Source: Pelodera strongyloides
Taxonomy: Eukaryota > Nematoda > Chromadorea > Rhabditida > Rhabditidae
NCBI GenBank assembly: GCA_036852015.1
Contig: JAANDG010000277.1
Span: 62,001 to 126,000 of the forward strand
Direction: 5' to 3'
Length of the DNA stretch: 64,000 nucleotides
The translations under genes were made by a program, and so were the position numbers. Below the pieces are notes generated by a model that had not been told where the DNA came from, did no database searches, and worked only from the letters and a program-made list of their open reading frames with translations. Shown piece after piece: positions 61,422-64,000 of this stretch. The stretch's first letter is position 1; the number at the start of each line of letters is the position of its first letter.

Positions 61422-62416
61422 TAAGTGTGCGTTTTAAACATTGTATTACTGTTGCACTGAAGTTTCAGTTCAGGTCCGGGTTTTCGCTATTTATTATTTT
61501 TTTCAATTCGTTTTGCGAACCGCGAACGTTTACATATTCCAAAGCTTTTTTTGTAACTACTGTTTTTGTGATTTATTGGAGAGATATTTTAAATGAATGT
61601 CTGCTTTTTAAGAAAAAAAGGACTGTAAAACACACATCCACCGTAAAATGTTCTGAATATATGTTTGTATTTATTTTTCTGGATTTGTAATTTATTGTGT
61701 TTTGTGCAATAAATAATTGACATGTCAAGAGCTTTCTTCGGTAAATACCTATCATAATTATTAAATCACAAAATTGAGCTACCGTTATTAGCAAAGTTCC
61801 CAATTATAACCGCTGATGGCAATTTTCCGGGCAAGATGCTCATTTTTTTTCCGTTTTCCAGCCTAAAGGCAGAAGTTCTCGAAGCTTCCTAATGTGTTCA
61901 CTCTCTCGGTTTCTGCCGTCGGAATCTCCATAAACCTGGTGCACTCTCGCCGACTCTCTGACCCTGGGTTAGGGGCTTGGATTTATCGTGATAAGCTGAT
62001 AATCCAGGCTTGCATGTCTTGATATAGAGCCTGACTGGTGGCGAACCTGTTTACGAGACTGAAGGAAGGCCTGTAAGACTGGTTTAAAGATTTCAATAAG
62101 CACAGTCATTTCTTACACTCGTTGGGCAATCGGATAGCCTTACGCAACTCTCCTTCCTGATATGGAACTTTCTTAATTTAGGGAATTTAACATTTATTTA
62201 TTTATTTATTATTATATTCGAAAAGTTTGATACATTGTTTGCTTGATGTTAGTGTACAAAACAACTATTTGTAATTGCAAAGTTGCATATAAGTTTTTAT
62301 ATGTGGTATCTTATAAAATGTAAAATTTCATTTTGTAAAATTCGTTGTTTAAATTTATTCAAACACACATAAATTCAAAAAGTTCATATTCAAACATTAC
62401 CCTCAGGTGTGTCACA
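61422..62416. other. Intergenic region before the secreted cysteine-rich gene
   Basis: No gene recognised. Two tandem ATTTATTT-type runs lie near 62190-62210. It probably includes the promoter of the downstream gene. Confidence 0.4.
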
Positions 62417-63916
62417 ATGCGATGGTGGGCACTATGGCCAATAATTCCCATTTATGTATTGGCCCTGACACCAGAAGAGTTCTTCGATGAGGAAGTGGAA
62501 CGAGATGATGACACAAATCATGCACAGCCTTCGGGGAAAGGTTCACACCTTTATCTTATTATAGAAAAGAGTAACTGTAGCGTGCGCTAACACTCACGTT
62601 ACGGAATCACACTTCGAATAAATTGTTCCGCTTCGGGTATACGTATAAATAGTGTCGCAGCTCAAATTAGAATATTCTCATGTAAAATAACGATGTGTGT
62701 CTTTATTCGAAAGATTTTAAACTAGTTTCACAAGTATGGAAAGACGTCTGAGGCGGCGTAGCCCGCTGGTTTTTATACAAGAAAATTGGCTTCTAATGTT
62801 TCCCGTCCCAATGGGAGCTTGACTCCCTCTATGAAACTCCCAGGGGGAGCGCTGGGACTTAACTCCAACTCCCTACATTTATGCATATGAGCACTGCTAG
62901 CCAACACGTCACATTTCCTTGATTGGCAGACAGTCGTTTGGGTGCAAAGTATCAGAATGAATCATGTGTAGTAATATGTTTCAGCAAGGAGACTAATAGA
63001 GAAGTGTTCTTACACTTTGTTAGTTGATCCAGCGCGTGAATGACGAGCTTATCAGACCTTACTTGTACATTGTGATGCACACTCTGTGGTGTAATTTAAT
63101 AAATAAATAAATAAATAACATATATAGTACCATATGCAAGTTTCCAATTCAGTTCTCTGGGATTCCCATCTGCGGTCTGCCCGTTCGGCCCCTCATTCCT
63201 TATTAGACGGGGACCAATTCAATCCGATACACGGAAGATCTATTAGGAGGAAGCGATGTTCGTGCGGATGCAGTGGATGTGACGCATTCCCAAATAGGCC
63301 ATGCTGTTCGCCAGGTAGGGTATCTCCTTAGGCTTTAGGTACTTATTGAGAGTGCCCGTAGCAATTAACCTCCTCATACTTTTGTTTCATTTACCGACCC
63401 AGTGAAGATTGATGAAAAAATGCATGACAATGTCTAAGATTAAATACTTCGCATGTCAATATTTCCAGAATGCTGTTCGTCCTCCCCCATTCCTCTCGCC
63501 TGCTGCCCCCCGCCCCCGCCACCCAAACCCTGCTGCCAACCATTCTACGGGCCGTGCTGTCCTTCGTAAGTTCTCGAACTCTCAACTTTGATAAGTTTAC
63601 TTTGCCAGTCAATTGTTTTATGAGAGAACTTCAATGTTATGATAGCTGTATGCAGTACGTAATTGTCTATGATGAGCAGAACAGACGTTGGCTACGCTCA
63701 AGTGTACACTATACGACTATACTATAAGGTTAGTTTAACAACATGAAACATGAGTAAATATGAATAAAGGTTCCATTTCACTTGTGAATGTTGACAGACC
63801 TGTTATTCAGAGGTCCCGAGTGTTGTCCAGGTGGATGTTGTGAAGGTCGACGCCCTCCAACAGAAGAAGACGAGTATGAGGAGGAGGAGGAGCACGGACC
63901 AGCAGAACCACAGCCG
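62417..63916 (+). CDS. Secreted cysteine-rich protein, 5' part (partial)
   Basis: Function unknown. Exons: 62417-62540, 63153-63314, 63469-63565 and 63811-63916, then a donor (GTAAGC); the gene runs off the right edge. Phases agree and give 163 residues so far. The N-terminus MRWWALWPIIPIYVLA is a signal peptide, followed by an acidic stretch (EEFFDEEVERDDD). A basic RSIRRKR (70-76) looks like a furin site and directly precedes CSCGCSGCD. A Cys/Pro-rich region then has repeated CC pairs (CCSPGECCSSSP, ACCPPPPPPKPCC, GPCCPSGPECCPGGCCEG) and a Glu-rich tail. The start follows a CCTCAG acceptor by ten bases. Intron 1 holds a Helitron-like element. I do not recognise the family; a cuticle or other extracellular structural protein is a guess. 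The exon 4 start at the ATTCAG acceptor (63811) was chosen because it keeps the CC-rich frame. Confidence 0.75.
62554..62769 (+). mobile_element. Helitron-like element in intron 1 of the secreted-protein gene (216 bp)
   Basis: It begins TCTTATTATAGAAAAGAG after an A and ends with a GTCTGAGGC-type hairpin region, GCGGCGTAGCCCG, CTGG and a T. It shares its body with 23756-23975 and its left end with 29712-30153. It starts 13 bp beyond the donor site of exon 1. Confidence 0.65.
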
Positions 63917-64000
63917 GTAAGCACATTGTTGATTAATCCAAGTTCGTTTTTGTCTGGAAACTAACAGCGCCCACTCATGGTAGTGTCGCGAACACACACC

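Noticed and set aside
60648..62417. RASD-like gene and secreted-protein gene as a nematode operon
   Set aside because: Same strand, but 1.8 kb apart with a MITE between; nematode operon spacing is typically a few hundred bases or less.

Overview
The window is nuclear DNA of a rhabditid nematode, probably Caenorhabditis or a close relative. Coding exons are small, introns mostly end in a TTTTCAG-type acceptor, and several start codons sit a few bases after an acceptor-like site, as expected for spliced-leader trans-splicing. Five protein genes could be assembled exon by exon with consistent reading phase: (1) the 5' half of a furin/BLI-4-like proprotein convertase on the minus strand at the left edge (57-3271, running off the window); (2) a mitochondrial ribosome recycling factor, plus strand (33300-35841); (3) proteasome subunit beta type-2 (pbs-4 type), minus strand (37063-39843), convergent with (2); (4) a Dexras1/Rhes (RASD)-like small GTPase, plus strand (58019-60648); (5) the 5' part of a secreted cysteine-rich protein, plus strand (62417-63916, running off the right edge). 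Two identical initiator tRNA-Met genes lie at 13027-13098 (minus) and 41605-41676 (plus).

Layout: 1-3.3 kb convertase; 3.3-33.3 kb a 30-kb gene-poor stretch of MITEs, Helitron-like elements, minisatellites, (GA)n tracts and one tRNA; 33.3-39.8 kb the mrrf/pbs-4 pair; 40-50 kb another repeat-rich stretch with the second tRNA, a short LTR element and three copies of a tRNA-containing palindromic repeat, two of them forming a head-to-head inverted repeat of about 1.1 kb; 50-58 kb AT-rich sequence with no gene I can support; 58-64 kb the GTPase and the secreted protein.

The genes are mostly unrelated housekeeping or signalling functions. One possible link, inference only: the secreted protein carries an RRKR site of the type cleaved by the convertase family at the left edge. 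The least ordinary material is in the mobile DNA: a roughly 550-bp GC-rich palindromic repeat with a decayed tRNA-Leu-like A box/B box core (four copies); a Helitron-like family sharing a TCTTATTATA-type left end and a hairpin-CTGG right end, one member carrying a tRNA-like gene and another sitting 13 bp inside an intron; two TTAA-flanked palindrome families; and a compact element with identical 268-bp terminal repeats.
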